Assembly: GCF_030142155.1 (NCBI RefSeq)
Contig: NZ_CP126247.1
Coordinates: 1,240,001-1,304,000, forward strand
Reading direction: 5' to 3'
Origin: Arthrobacter sp. zg-Y820
GTDB taxonomy: Bacteria > Actinomycetota > Actinomycetes > Actinomycetales > Micrococcaceae
Length of the DNA stretch: 64,000 bases
Positions 46,560-53,543 of the stretch are shown here, in pieces. Each line of letters begins with the position of its first letter. Position 1 is the stretch's first letter. Made by a program: the position numbers and the translations under genes. The notes under the pieces were generated by a model that did not search any database, was not told where the DNA came from, and saw only the letters and a list, made by a program, of their open reading frames with translations.

Positions 46560-47207
46560 GTGGCACGTGTGAAGCGGGCGGTAAACGCCCACAAGAAGCG
46601 TCGGGTTATTCTCGAGCGCGCCAAGGGTTACCGCGGACAGCGTTCACGCCTGGTCCGCAAGGCCAAAGAGCAGCTGCTGCACTCGTTTGTGTACAGCTAC
46701 GGCGACCGCCGCAAGCGCAAGGGTGACTTCCGTCGCCTGTGGATCCAGCGCATCAACGCTGCATCCCGCGCCAACGGCCTGACCTACAACCGCCTGATCC
46801 AGGGCCTGAAGGCTGCCGAGATCCAGGTTGACCGCCGCATGCTGGCCGAACTGGCCGTCAACGACGCCGCCGCGTTCGCCACGCTGGTGCAGATCGCCAA
46901 GAACGCCCTGCCGTCCGACACCTCCGCTCCGGCCGTTGCCGCTGCTCCGGCTGCAAAGGCTGCTCCGGTTGCCTCCAAGCCGGCCGCTGCTGTTGCCGAC
47001 GCTCAGGGTGGCTTCAAGGCTTCCGAGGGCGACGCCCCCGAAGGCTTTGTCATCAAGGGCAACCTGGGCTCCGGCAAGTACCACGTTCCGGGTTCCACCT
47101 GGTACGAGCAGACCGTAGCCGAGTACTGGTTCAACTCCGTCGAAGCCGCCAAGGCTGCCGGACTGGAGCCTGCTGGCGGAGAATCCCGCCAGAAGTTCCA
47201 GGGCTAG
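46560..47207 (+). CDS. rplT: Ribosomal protein bL20 with C-terminal extra domain
   Basis: 215 aa, while L20 is normally about 120. Residues 1-118 are a normal L20 ([34 protein letters not shown]). Residues 119-150 are an Ala/Pro/Lys linker. Residues 163-203 form a separate motif, [19 protein letters not shown], then [20 protein letters not shown], which resembles the small 'sunset'-type domain found at the ends of nucleases and secreted proteins. The reading frame is continuous with a single GTG start behind AAAGGAG. As L20 both builds and represses its operon, the tail is notable. Confidence 0.95.
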   Translation: MARVKRAVNAHKKRRVILERAKGYRGQRSRLVRKAKEQLLHSFVYSYGDRRKRKGDFRRLWIQRINAASRANGLTYNRLIQGLKAAEIQVDRRMLAELAVNDAAAFATLVQIAKNALPSDTSAPAVAAAPAAKAAPVASKPAAAVADAQGGFKASEGDAPEGFVIKGNLGSGKYHVPGSTWYEQTVAEYWFNSVEAAKAAGLEPAGGESRQKFQG

Positions 47208-47227
47208 AAATCGGTTATTAGCCGATC

Positions 47228-48181
47228 ATGAACACTGTTGGGCGCCCGCCGGCTCCGCTTATGTCCAATCCCCGAGCAGATCGGGTCAGGGATGTAGCGA
47301 AGCTGGCCGGGCGCCCGGCGCGTTTAAAAACCGGACGGTTCGTGGCCGAAGGGCCCCAGGCCGTCCGTGAGGCTCTGCTGAGCCACCGCGCCGACGCCTC
47401 CGCCGGCGGGTCCGGCGTCGTCCTCGAAGTTTTCGCCACCGAGGCCTGCCTGGACCGGCTGCCCGAGCTGGCGGAGCTTTCCGCCGACGTGCCGCTGCGC
47501 CTGGCCACCGACGAAGTCATTGCCGCCATGGCCACCACCATTTCGCCCCAGGGCGTCGTGGCCGTGTGCCGGATCACCGATTACGCCCTGGATGATGTGC
47601 TGGCCGCCGGAGCCAAGCTCATCGCGGTGCTGTGCGAAGTCCGCGATCCCGGCAATGCCGGAACCATTCTGCGCGCCGCAGATTCCGCCGGTGCCGACGC
47701 CGTCGTGCTGACCGCGTCCAGCGTTGACATCCACAATCCCAAGGCCGTGCGTTCCACCGCCGGCTCCCTGTTTCATCTGCCGGTCGTCACCGGCGTCAGT
47801 TTCGACTTCCTGATGGCCGCCTGCCGCGCCCACGGACTCACCGTCCTGGCCGCCGACGGCTACGGGAACGTGGACCTTGACAAGCTCCAGGACGAAAGCT
47901 CCGTCCGCCGCCTGGCGCCGGCGCTTCCGGACGCACCGGCCACCGGAGAAGCGGCCGACGACGGCGCCCCCGAAGCCGCCGCGGCCGTGTCCTCCCAGCC
48001 CCGGCTGGAAAATCCCACCGCCTGGCTCTTCGGCAACGAAGCCCAGGGCCTCACCTCCGAGCAGCTGGCCGACGCCGACTACCGCGTGGCCGTCCCGGTG
48101 TACGGGCGCGCCGAAAGTCTCAACGTGGGCACTGCCGCCACCGTGTGCCTCTACGCGTCAGCCCGCGCCCAGAACCGCTAG
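47228..48181 (+). CDS. TrmH/SpoU family RNA 2'-O-methyltransferase
   Basis: SPOUT-fold methyltransferase, 317 aa, likely acting on rRNA. An N-terminal substrate-binding domain (DVAKLAGRPARLKTGRFVAEG) is followed by SPOUT motifs: CEVRDPGNAGTILRAADSAG (motif 1), AWLFGNEAQGL (motif 2) and VPVYGRAESLNVGTAA (motif 3). An Ala-rich insert of 30 residues precedes motif 2. ATG 47228 follows a small hairpin (47210-47226); ATG 47261 is an alternative. The order rplT-trmH-(pheST) is common in actinobacteria. Confidence 0.92.
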   Translation: MNTVGRPPAPLMSNPRADRVRDVAKLAGRPARLKTGRFVAEGPQAVREALLSHRADASAGGSGVVLEVFATEACLDRLPELAELSADVPLRLATDEVIAAMATTISPQGVVAVCRITDYALDDVLAAGAKLIAVLCEVRDPGNAGTILRAADSAGADAVVLTASSVDIHNPKAVRSTAGSLFHLPVVTGVSFDFLMAACRAHGLTVLAADGYGNVDLDKLQDESSVRRLAPALPDAPATGEAADDGAPEAAAAVSSQPRLENPTAWLFGNEAQGLTSEQLADADYRVAVPVYGRAESLNVGTAATVCLYASARAQNR

Positions 48182-48197
48182 CCGGCCGACGCCGGCG

Positions 48198-48533
48198 GGC
48201 GCGCCTGAAAGTGCTAAGCACGTCAGGTCACTGCTGCTGGGCGAATCGGCCACGGCGTCCGATGTCCGCGCCATCGAAGAAGCCATCCGCTCCGACGGCA
48301 CGCGCATCATTCACCTCAAGACCCTGCACCTGGGCCCCGAGGAACTGCTGGTCGCGGCCAAGATCTCGGTGGGTGAAGGCGAGACCGGTGAGCAGATCGC
48401 CAAGCCATCAACGAAGCCGAGAAGCGGATCCGCTCGGCCGAACCCAATGCGGATTATTTACTTGGAACCGGATGTGTATGCGCCGCGGACGGAGCAGGCG
48501 CCTGCGGACTCTTCCGGTCCAGCCAGCCGCTAA
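48198..48533 (+). pseudogene. Remnant of a cation diffusion facilitator (C-terminal domain)
   Basis: The frame reads VRSLLLGESATASDVRAIEE, then THLGPEELLVAAKISV-like HLGPEELLVAAKISVGEG, and ends IIYLEPDVYAPRT, which is the typical C-terminal cytoplasmic domain of CDF metal transporters. No start codon, promoter or membrane part precedes it; the SpoU gene stops 17 nt before. After codon AAG 48402-48404 one base is missing, and the frame returns to normal by 48453. The tail overlaps the end of the convergent MFS gene. Confidence 0.75.
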
Positions 48534-49683
48534 GCAGTGCGATGCCCAGTCCCAACAGGGCCAGGACGGCGCCGACGACGGCGGGCGAGCGGTAGCCCCA
48601 CCCCCAGGCAATGACCAGGCCGCCCAGCAATGCTCCCAGCGCGTTGGCCATGTTCAGTGCCGAGTGGTTCAGGGATGAGGCCAGGGACTGGGCTCCCGGG
48701 GCGGCGTCGAGCAGTCGGGTCTGGAGCGGCGGGACCAGCATCGAGCCGATCGCTCCGACCAGGAAGACCAGTGCCAATGCGCCTGTCTTGTACTGCACAA
48801 GCCAGGCGTAGGCCGCCAGGATGACCGCTGTCCCCAGCAGGATTCCGTAGATGCTGCCCATGACGCTGCGGTCGGCCAGCCGGCCGCCGATGATGTTTCC
48901 CGCCACCTGGCCCAGGCCGTAGAGGCCAACAATGAGGGGCAGGAGCGAGGCATCGAAACCTGCGACATTGGTCATTGTGGGGGAGATGTAGGCATAGACG
49001 GCGAAGAAACCGCCGAACCCCACGGTGCCCACCAGCAGGGCAAGCCAGACCTGGATCCGGCGCAGGGCGCTTAGCTCGCGCCGGATGCTCGCCTCCGGGT
49101 GCGTCGCTTGATGCGGAACGTACCGGGCCACCAGCGCCACCGTGAGGACCCCGATGGCGGAAACCATGACAAACATCCACCGCCAGCCGGCCTGCTGTCC
49201 GAGCCAGGTGGCAAAGGGAACCCCGACGACATTGGCGATGCTCAGCCCCAGCATCACCATGGAAATCGCCCGTGCCCGGCGGGTCGGTGCGACCAGCGAT
49301 GCGGCGATCACGGCGGCAACCCCAAAGAACGCGCCGTGCGGCAGCCCGGACAGGAACCGGGTGGCCAGCAGCCAGTTGTAGTCCGGCGCAAAGAACGACG
49401 ACAGGTTGCCGACGCTGAACAGCACCATCAGTCCCAGAGCGAGCGTCTTGCGGGGTATCCGCGCGCCCAGGGCGGCGAGGATCGGAGCGCCGACCACCAC
49501 GCCCACCGCGTAGGCGGAGATGACGTGTCCGCCGGCCGGAACGGAGATGCCCAGATCGAGCACCATCTCCTGGAGCAGGCCCATGATGGCGAACTCGGTG
49601 GTGCCGATGGCAAATCCGCCGGCAGCGAGGGCAAAAATGGCCAGTGATGCCCGCCTGGCCTGAAGCGCGGGTGTTAACGACAT
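48454..49683 (-). CDS. MFS transporter, AraJ/CmlA-like (DHA1)
   Basis: Proton-driven efflux permease of the DHA1 group, 409 aa with twelve helices. The beginning FALAAGGFAIGTTEFAIMGLL and the A-motif-like GARIPRKTLALGL are close to AraJ, NepI and chloramphenicol exporters. The last 80 bases run through the CDF remnant, so the C-terminal tail (after the last helix, KSPQAPAPSAAHTH) may have been recruited from it. GAGAGAG precedes the ATG on the minus strand. Confidence 0.9.
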   Translation of the reverse strand: MSLTPALQARRASLAIFALAAGGFAIGTTEFAIMGLLQEMVLDLGISVPAGGHVISAYAVGVVVGAPILAALGARIPRKTLALGLMVLFSVGNLSSFFAPDYNWLLATRFLSGLPHGAFFGVAAVIAASLVAPTRRARAISMVMLGLSIANVVGVPFATWLGQQAGWRWMFVMVSAIGVLTVALVARYVPHQATHPEASIRRELSALRRIQVWLALLVGTVGFGGFFAVYAYISPTMTNVAGFDASLLPLIVGLYGLGQVAGNIIGGRLADRSVMGSIYGILLGTAVILAAYAWLVQYKTGALALVFLVGAIGSMLVPPLQTRLLDAAPGAQSLASSLNHSALNMANALGALLGGLVIAWGWGYRSPAVVGAVLALLGLGIALLSGWLDRKSPQAPAPSAAHTHPVPSK

Positions 49684-49724
49684 AAAACTCTCTCAGAACA
49701 AAAAACGGATCCTGGCGGCGGCCG

Positions 49725-49758
49725 CCGCGGTCAGCCGGGCGAATCCGCGGTCAGCCGG
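49725..49758. repeat. 14-bp direct repeat before the MFS gene
   Basis: CCGCGGTCAGCCGG occurs at 49725-49738 and 49745-49758, 20 bp apart (about two helical turns), and each is near a GGATCC. It sits about 40-75 bp before the MFS start, in the 213-bp divergent gap with the Nudix gene, and could be a tandem operator. Confidence 0.5.
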
Positions 49759-49884
49759 ATCCTGATGGGATCCCGGTGGGGTGCTGGTGCGGGAGAGTCG
49801 GCGGAGTGTCCGAAGCGGGAAACCGCCCGGGCTGCGGTCGACCCGCTACAGCGCTGTGAATCCAGTTTAGTTCAGCGCTGCCCG

Positions 49885-49890
49885 TAGACT
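49885..49890 (+). promoter_or_regulatory. Leaderless -10 (TAGACT) of the Nudix gene
   Basis: TAGACT ends 6 nt before GTG 49897. Confidence 0.65.
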
Positions 49891-49896
49891 CGATCC

Positions 49897-50331
49897 GTGT
49901 CTAACGGAGAACTGAAGCAAGTAGTCGGCGCCGCCCTCGTGGACAGCCTCGCCGCGCCCACCAAGATGCTCGCGGCCCGGCGCACGGCACCGGAGCAGTT
50001 TGCCGGGATGTGGGAGTTTCCCGGTGGAAAAGTGGAAGCCGGGGAAAGCTGCGAAGAAGGCCTGCACCGGGAGCTCCGGGAGGAGCTCGGTGTCGGCGTT
50101 CGGCTCGGTGCGGAAATCAACGGCCCGGGTGCCCAGGGGTGGCCGCTCAATGAGAAGGCCGCCATGCGGGTTTGGCTCGCCGAGATCACCGAAGGGGCTC
50201 CGTCCCCGCTCGAAGACCATGACGAGCTTCGCTGGGTTGCGCTTGATCCGCGGGAGCTCGGCGCCCTGGCCTGGATCCCCGCCGACCTGCCCATCGTCAC
50301 CGCCATGCTCGACGCAGCCCGCCGGCGGTAA
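49897..50331 (+). CDS. Nudix hydrolase, MutT-like
   Basis: 144 aa. The Nudix box G-x5-E-x7-REUxEExGU is complete: GGKVEAGESCEEGLHRELREELG. The preceding RRTAPEQFAGMWEFPGGK pattern is that of MutT 8-oxo-dGTP diphosphatases, so a role in cleaning the nucleotide pool is probable. It is convergent with the radical SAM gene. The 150-bp gap after it holds nothing I can name. Confidence 0.92.
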   Translation: MSNGELKQVVGAALVDSLAAPTKMLAARRTAPEQFAGMWEFPGGKVEAGESCEEGLHRELREELGVGVRLGAEINGPGAQGWPLNEKAAMRVWLAEITEGAPSPLEDHDELRWVALDPRELGALAWIPADLPIVTAMLDAARRR

Positions 50332-50481
50332 GCGCGCGCAACCCCTGCCGCAGAGATATCTTTGACCGGGTTGGGGCTCGCGGTTCCTTGCGCGAATCAA
50401 TGCCAACCTCGTTGACCTCCCGACGCCGGTGCCGGCTTCGGCGCAGGCAGCCGGGCACGCGCCGTCCATTCCGGATTCCCC

Positions 50482-51543
50482 TTAGAAGAGGGTTGCCGCC
50501 TGCCCGCCCTGAGTCGCCGGCACCGTACTGTCCTGAACGGTTTCCAGCGGATCGGCGCCCGTCCCGGCCGCGGGTCTGCGCAGCGGCATGAACTGCCCGT
50601 TGGCGGTGAAACCGTGCTTCCTTTTGAAGAAGTTCACCCGTCCCGCCAGCCATTGCCGGTATTCCTTGGAGGCATACGTGCCGCCGCCGTACAGCCGCGC
50701 ATACTTTCCGGCCAGATGGGGGTAATCGCGGCTGATGAAGCCCAGATACCACTCCCGGGCACCGGGCCGCAGATGGAGCGCTCCGGCCGTCACGCCGGTG
50801 GCGCCGGCGGCGGCAAGTGCGGCAAAGAGCGCGTCCAGCGACTCGTCTCCGTCGGTGAGCCACGGCAGGATGGGCATGGCCATCACCGAGCACGGCAGTC
50901 CGGCCTCCCGCAGCCGGCTGATCAGCTCCAGCCGCGCCCTGGGGGCGGGCGTTCCGGGTTCCACCCGTTGCGCCAGCTCCGGATCCAGCAGTGCCAGCGA
51001 GATGCCCATGCCGATTTCGGTGTCCTGCCCGGCTCTCTTGAGCAGCGGAATGTCCCGGGCCAGCAGCGTGCCCTTGGTCAGGATGGAAAACGGGGTTCCG
51101 GAATCTGCCAGCGCCCTGATGATGTCCGGCATCAGCCGGTACCGGCCTTCGGCCCGCTGGTAGGGGTCCGTGTTGGTGCCCATCGCCACGTGTTCGCGGC
51201 GCCAGGACGGGCGGGCCAGCTCCCGCCGCAGCACCTCCGCCACGTTGGTTTTGACCACCAGCTGGCTGTCGAAGTCCAGGCCGCTGTCCATCTCCAGATA
51301 CGTGTGCGTCTTCCGCGCAAAACAATAGACGCAGGCATGGCTGCAGCCGCGGTACGGATTGATGGTCCAATCGAACGGCATGCCGGAGGTCTTGCCCACC
51401 TTGTTCAGGGCGGATTTGCAGAGCACCTCATGGAAGGTGATACCGGCAAACTCGGGTGTCTTCACGCTGCGCACCACGCCCTGCAGGGCCAGGAGGGCAT
51501 CTTCGGCGCCGGCGGCCTTGGGTTCCTGCGCTTGCCATCTCAT
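50482..51543 (-). CDS. Rv2578c-family radical SAM protein
   Basis: 353 aa from ATG 51543 (MRWQAQEP). The cluster motif is CSHACVYC in NPYRGCSHACVYCFAR. The family is related to spore photoproduct lyase and is widespread in actinobacteria; its chemistry is unknown to me. The C-terminal part has the LRPGAREWYLGFISRDYPHL signature. The frame stays open to 51603, but the LexA-like palindrome at 51551-51570 would then lie inside the gene. Repair function is an inference from family and promoter. Confidence 0.88.
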   Translation of the reverse strand: MRWQAQEPKAAGAEDALLALQGVVRSVKTPEFAGITFHEVLCKSALNKVGKTSGMPFDWTINPYRGCSHACVYCFARKTHTYLEMDSGLDFDSQLVVKTNVAEVLRRELARPSWRREHVAMGTNTDPYQRAEGRYRLMPDIIRALADSGTPFSILTKGTLLARDIPLLKRAGQDTEIGMGISLALLDPELAQRVEPGTPAPRARLELISRLREAGLPCSVMAMPILPWLTDGDESLDALFAALAAAGATGVTAGALHLRPGAREWYLGFISRDYPHLAGKYARLYGGGTYASKEYRQWLAGRVNFFKRKHGFTANGQFMPLRRPAAGTGADPLETVQDSTVPATQGGQAATLF

Positions 51544-51550
51544 GCCGACC

Positions 51551-51570
51551 ATTAGAACACATGTTCTAAT
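51551..51570 (-). promoter_or_regulatory. LexA-like SOS box before the radical SAM gene
   Basis: ATTAGAACA-CA-TGTTCTAAT is a perfect 9-bp inverted repeat containing GAAC-N4-GTTC, the LexA box core. It ends 7 nt before the ATG at 51543, so it would cover the -10 of this gene. Confidence 0.7.
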
Positions 51571-51603
51571 CCGGGCGGTAGGCGGGGTCGCCCTTTCCCC
51601 CAT

Positions 51604-51668
51604 CCGCGAGATGGCACAAAGTGCTCTTCCCAGCCCTCAAAACCTACACTTTCTGCCATTTCGGCGGG
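51604..51668. repeat. Degenerate palindrome, copy 2
   Basis: The left part (CCGCGAGATGGCACAAAGTG ...) and right part (... ACTTTCTGCCATTTCGGCGG) match the 2432-2497 palindrome with several changes in each arm. It lies between the radical SAM gene and the HEARH gene and includes the stop codon and last residues of the latter. Confidence 0.8.
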
Positions 51669-52269
51669 GGCGGGGGCGTCGCAGGGGGTTGGGTGTGCGG
51701 GAGGGAGCGGGAGGGACGGTGCGGCGGTAGCCGCCGTCGTCCAGTCCCGCCAGCCGCTCAAATATATTGCCCGACGCCGGATCGCCGTGCCGCAGTTTGG
51801 AGACCCCCGCTGCCAGGAAGTACAGCGGAAGAAACGCCAGCCCCAGTCCCGCGTACTGGCTGCTGTGCCGGGCCTCGTGCCGCAGCAGGGGACTGGAACC
51901 CGGGCCGCCGGTGCCGGGCCGAAACAACGGGGCCGCCCGGGAGCGGTACAAAACTACGTTGCCCACGGTGAAGGCAGCGGCCTTCGGCAGCGTCCAGGAC
52001 CAGCCTTCGGCCAGCACCAGCCCGTCGGGGCCGCGACAGATTCGGCAGCGTCCGGCCCGGGCTAGGGCAAGCCCGGCCGGCGTGGTCAGGTTGACGACGT
52101 TCAGCAGCCGGCGCAGCCGAACGAACGCCGACGGTGCGGGCAACGGTGGGGCTGATATCCGAGCGGTTGACGGTGTAACTGACCGTGCAGCTGACCATGC
52201 AGCTGACCATGCGGTTGCCCGTGCAGCCGACCGTGCACCGGAAAAAACGGATGGTTGGCGGATGTTCAC
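51637..52269 (-). CDS. Unknown protein with HEARHSSQYA motif
   Basis: 210 aa from GTG 52269, which has a leaderless -10 (TACACT) 6 nt before it. The first 45 residues are a variable Ala/Ser/Arg-rich stretch built from a 12-bp DNA repeat (AWSAAWSAARS). The core (about 45-185) has a RCRICRGPDGLVLAEGWSW segment with two cysteines and a HEARHSSQYAGLGLAFLPLYF helix, which recalls HExxH-type zinc peptidase-like or DUF4157-type proteins, but the second Glu/His arrangement differs. Function unknown. The C-terminus is encoded by the palindromic repeat. Confidence 0.72.
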   Translation of the reverse strand: MNIRQPSVFSGARSAARATAWSAAWSAARSVTPSTARISAPPLPAPSAFVRLRRLLNVVNLTTPAGLALARAGRCRICRGPDGLVLAEGWSWTLPKAAAFTVGNVVLYRSRAAPLFRPGTGGPGSSPLLRHEARHSSQYAGLGLAFLPLYFLAAGVSKLRHGDPASGNIFERLAGLDDGGYRRTVPPAPSRTPNPLRRPRPRRNGRKCRF

Positions 52270-52275
52270 GCTGCC

Positions 52276-52281
52276 AGTGTA
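52276..52281 (-). promoter_or_regulatory. Leaderless -10 (TACACT) of the HEARH gene
   Basis: On the minus strand TACACT is followed by 6 nt and GTG 52269. Confidence 0.6.
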
Positions 52282-52364
52282 GGAGCCCAGCCGGAGCCCG
52301 TCACCGGCGGACACCGCCTCCGTCATCCCGGTGCTGCCATGTCCGGGTCGCATGCCGGGTTGGT

Positions 52365-52446
52365 TAGACTGGAAGCTACGGGCATTTTCCCTCGTTTTTT
52401 CACGACCAACGCCCATCAAAACGTCCATCAACAGGGCCGGAAATAG
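52365..52446 (+). promoter_or_regulatory. pheS promoter and leader
   Basis: TAGACT at 52365-52370 is a good -10, giving a leader of about 85 nt. The leader contains a frame with Phe codons (IFPRFFTT) ending in a TAG at 52444-52446, 14 nt before pheS. A start codon for it is not visible after the predicted transcription start. Confidence 0.45.
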
Positions 52447-52460
52447 GTAAAGAACTGTAC

Positions 52461-53543
52461 ATGTCGAACTCCATACCGGGGACGCACTCCCCAGACACCG
52501 CCCCCGAGCCGCCCAACCCGCTGGATGAAGCGGCAGTCTCTGCCGCCGTCGACTCCGCGCTCGCCGCCATCGCCGCCGCAGTGGATCTGGACGCCCTCAA
52601 GGACGTCCGCATCGCCGTCGCCGGCGACAAGTCGCCGCTGAGCCTGGCCAACCGCACCATCGGCTCCCTTCCCAAGGACCAGAAGTCTGCCGCCGGCAAG
52701 CTTGTCGGGCCGGCACGCGGACGCATCAATGCCGCGCTCGCCGCCCGCACCGTCGAGCTGGAAGCCGAGCGCGACGCACGGATCCTGGTCGAAGAGGCCG
52801 TTGACGTCACCGCCGCTCCGCGCCGCCGCCGCATGGGCGGACGCCATCCGCTCTCCACCCTGCAGGACCGGGTCAGCGACATCTTCGTGGGGATGGGCTG
52901 GGAGATCGCCGAAGGCCCCGAGGTTGAATCCGAGTGGTTCAACTTCGACGCGCTGAACTTCAAGCCGGACCACCCGGCCCGTGAAATGCAGGACACGTTC
53001 TTTGTCGAGCCGCCCGAGGCCCACCTGGTGATGCGCACGCACACCTCGCCGGTCCAGGTGCGCTCCATGCTTGAACGGGACCTGCCGATCTACGTGCTCT
53101 GCCCGGGCAAGGTCTTCCGCACCGATGAGCTGGACGCCACGCACACCCCGGTGTTCCACCAGTTCGAGGGCCTGGCCATCGACAAGGGTCTGACCATGGC
53201 CGACCTGGTCGGCACCCTGGAACACTTCACCCGCGTGCTGTTCGGCGACGAGGCCAAGGTTCGGCTGCGCCCGAACTACTTCCCGTTCACCGAGCCCAGC
53301 GCCGAGCTGGACATCTGGCATCCGGGCGCCAAGGGCGGCCCGCGCTGGATCGAGTGGGGCGGCTGCGGCATGGTCAATCCGAACGTGCTCCGCGCGGCCG
53401 GCATTGACCCCGAGGTCTATTCAGGTTTTGCCTTCGGCATGGGTATTGAGCGCGCACTGATGTTCCGCAACGAAGTGGGGGACATGCGCGACATGATCGA
53501 GGGCGATGTACGTTTCAGCGAACACTTCGGGATGGAGATCTAA
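52461..53543 (+). CDS. pheS: Phenylalanine-tRNA ligase alpha subunit PheS
   Basis: Class II aminoacyl-tRNA synthetase catalytic subunit, 360 aa. The N-terminal coiled coil is short; motif 2 lies around [23 protein letters not shown], and motif 3 is [14 protein letters not shown]. The Phe-binding FEGLAIDKG and [10 protein letters not shown] segments are normal. pheT follows with no gap (TAA then GTG). Confidence 0.97.
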   Translation: MSNSIPGTHSPDTAPEPPNPLDEAAVSAAVDSALAAIAAAVDLDALKDVRIAVAGDKSPLSLANRTIGSLPKDQKSAAGKLVGPARGRINAALAARTVELEAERDARILVEEAVDVTAAPRRRRMGGRHPLSTLQDRVSDIFVGMGWEIAEGPEVESEWFNFDALNFKPDHPAREMQDTFFVEPPEAHLVMRTHTSPVQVRSMLERDLPIYVLCPGKVFRTDELDATHTPVFHQFEGLAIDKGLTMADLVGTLEHFTRVLFGDEAKVRLRPNYFPFTEPSAELDIWHPGAKGGPRWIEWGGCGMVNPNVLRAAGIDPEVYSGFAFGMGIERALMFRNEVGDMRDMIEGDVRFSEHFGMEI

